From contig OZ023273.1 in assembly GCA_964007475.1 (NCBI GenBank), forward strand, positions 42,595,525 to 42,659,524: a stretch of 64,000 nt of DNA, written 5' to 3'. Source of the DNA: Hybos culiciformis (Eukaryota; Arthropoda; Insecta; Diptera; Hybotidae). Numbering within the stretch: the first letter of the stretch is position 1; the number at the start of each line of letters is the position of its first letter. The notes beneath the pieces are model-generated. The model was given only the letters and a program-made list of their open reading frames with translations. It was not told the origin of the DNA and ran no database searches. Below are positions 63,486-64,000 of the stretch, one piece after another. The position numbers were made by a program, and so were the translations under genes.

Positions 63486-63953
63486 CACTGGCCTACACTC
63501 ATTTTGGTGCCTAAGATTTTAGACCTGATTTTGGGTATATTTTGTGAGCTGATACAAGAAAACTAGTCACATTTTTCATATCAGCTCTTGTTCATGATTG
63601 CCAATTTCAATACCAAAGTATACAGAATACAAGCGAATTACCGTGTCATTAATCAGTTTCCGTTGATCTTTCATTATATACTCACCGCATATGTAACAAA
63701 ACATATCAGGATCGTTAATGCAACTTCTTGACTTACTTGCCATCATAAATTTATACGATTAATGTCATAAAAGTAGTTATAACATGGAGTGATTTTGAAT
63801 AAAACCATAAAAAATTTGAAATAAGAATTGTAGGTAAACCAGAGCTGTCAGCTGACATCTAGTGGCAGCAATGTAGTTCATACTAACTACTTTACCGACT
63901 ACAGATGCGAACAGAGCTGCACCAATACAAACATTTTTTTTTGTAGGCCAGTG
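63486..63953. mobile_element. MITE with CACTGGCCTAC termini
   Basis: CACTGGCCTAC at 63486-63496 is inverted as GTAGGCCAGTG at 63943-63953. Similarity continues more loosely inward (TTTTGGTGC against GCACCAATAC). TAA flanks both ends (63483-63485 and 63954-63956), consistent with a 3-bp or TA target duplication of PIF/Harbinger or Tc1/mariner type. Unlike the other MITEs here it retains the beginning of a protein-coding gene, so it looks like an internal deletion product of an autonomous element. Confidence 0.8.
63576..63743 (-). pseudogene. N-terminal fragment of a CxxC (C-Y-I-C-G-E-Y) transposon-associated protein
   Basis: The 55-codon frame starts ATG (63743) and stops at TGA (63576-63578). 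It reads M-A-S-K-S-R-S-C-I-N-D-P-D, then F-C-Y-I-C-G-E-Y, K-D-Q-R-K and V-Y-F-G-I-E-I-G. This order (S-C-x-N-D-P-D, C-Y-I-C-G-E-Y, a basic Q-R-K/R segment, Y-x-x-Y-F-G-x-x-x-G) is the N-terminus of a protein family I recall as common and uncharacterised in arthropod genomes. Family members continue with a W-A-P-H-x-x-C segment, so the paired cysteines probably form part of a zinc-binding module. Here the frame diverges after the G and stops. It lies wholly inside the MITE, pointing away from the right terminus, as the first exon of the parent transposon's gene would. It cannot encode a functional protein as it stands. Confidence 0.7.
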
Positions 63954-63956
63954 TAA

Positions 63957-64000
63957 TCGAATAACTATATCTATTTATAAAGATTCTAAATTTATGTATA
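63957..64000. other. Window end, nothing recognised
   Basis: AT-rich flank of the MITE. Confidence 0.4.

Overview
The window looks like AT-rich eukaryotic DNA, by eye roughly four-fifths A+T, most plausibly from an insect. It is dominated by homopolymer runs, short A/T microsatellites and degenerate transposon debris. I found no rRNA, no intact tRNA, no CRISPR array, no operon-like gene packing and no convincing exon chain, so it reads as intergenic or deep intronic sequence. The insect assignment rests on the transposon types: two Jockey/I-group LINE remnants, a ZMYM1-like hAT tail, a mariner-like terminus, and a short reading frame of an arthropod family whose proteins begin with a C-Y-I-C-G-E-Y motif. 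The order cannot be fixed from the sequence.

Layout. 1-8300: low-complexity sequence with a short tandem repeat (350-541), a first copy of dispersed repeat family R1 (897-1070) and a palindromic element (3844-4256). 8300-31840: mostly featureless A/T-rich DNA interrupted by a tRNA-derived SINE-like element (11672-11813), two more R1 copies (17440-17890 inverted, 25181-25505 direct), a less AT-rich island (23736-24225) and an array of a GACATAAAG-type motif (28570-28905). 31841-32253: a foldback element made of 17 alternately oriented copies of a TTTGTCCGCG module, bounded by an 8-bp target duplication. 35770-41200: R2 copy 1, a Jockey-type reverse transcriptase tail (36103-36560, minus), R1 copy 4 (39630-40065) and a hAT-like remnant. 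41472-43045: an unrecognised 166-codon frame, then an inverted-repeat MITE with a deleted hAT element nested inside it. 44268-45191: a 906-bp foldback element with a 9-bp target duplication and a G-rich apex. 47040-49560: a mariner-like terminus and R2 copy 2. 53892-56489: a 2.6-kb segment bounded by 19-bp inverted repeats, containing a head-to-head MITE pair, a 441-bp tandem duplication and a hairpin. 60428-60830: a young 5'-truncated LINE with an 88-nt poly(T), i.e. poly(A) on its own strand. 63486-63953: a MITE carrying the start of a CxxC-protein gene.

No set of genes here works together in a pathway. What the window records well is transposition history: target-site duplications, nested insertions, and a paralogous copy that preserves the empty site. 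The most distinctive structures are the module-built foldback element at 31.8-32.3 kb and the long-arm foldback element at 44.3-45.2 kb.
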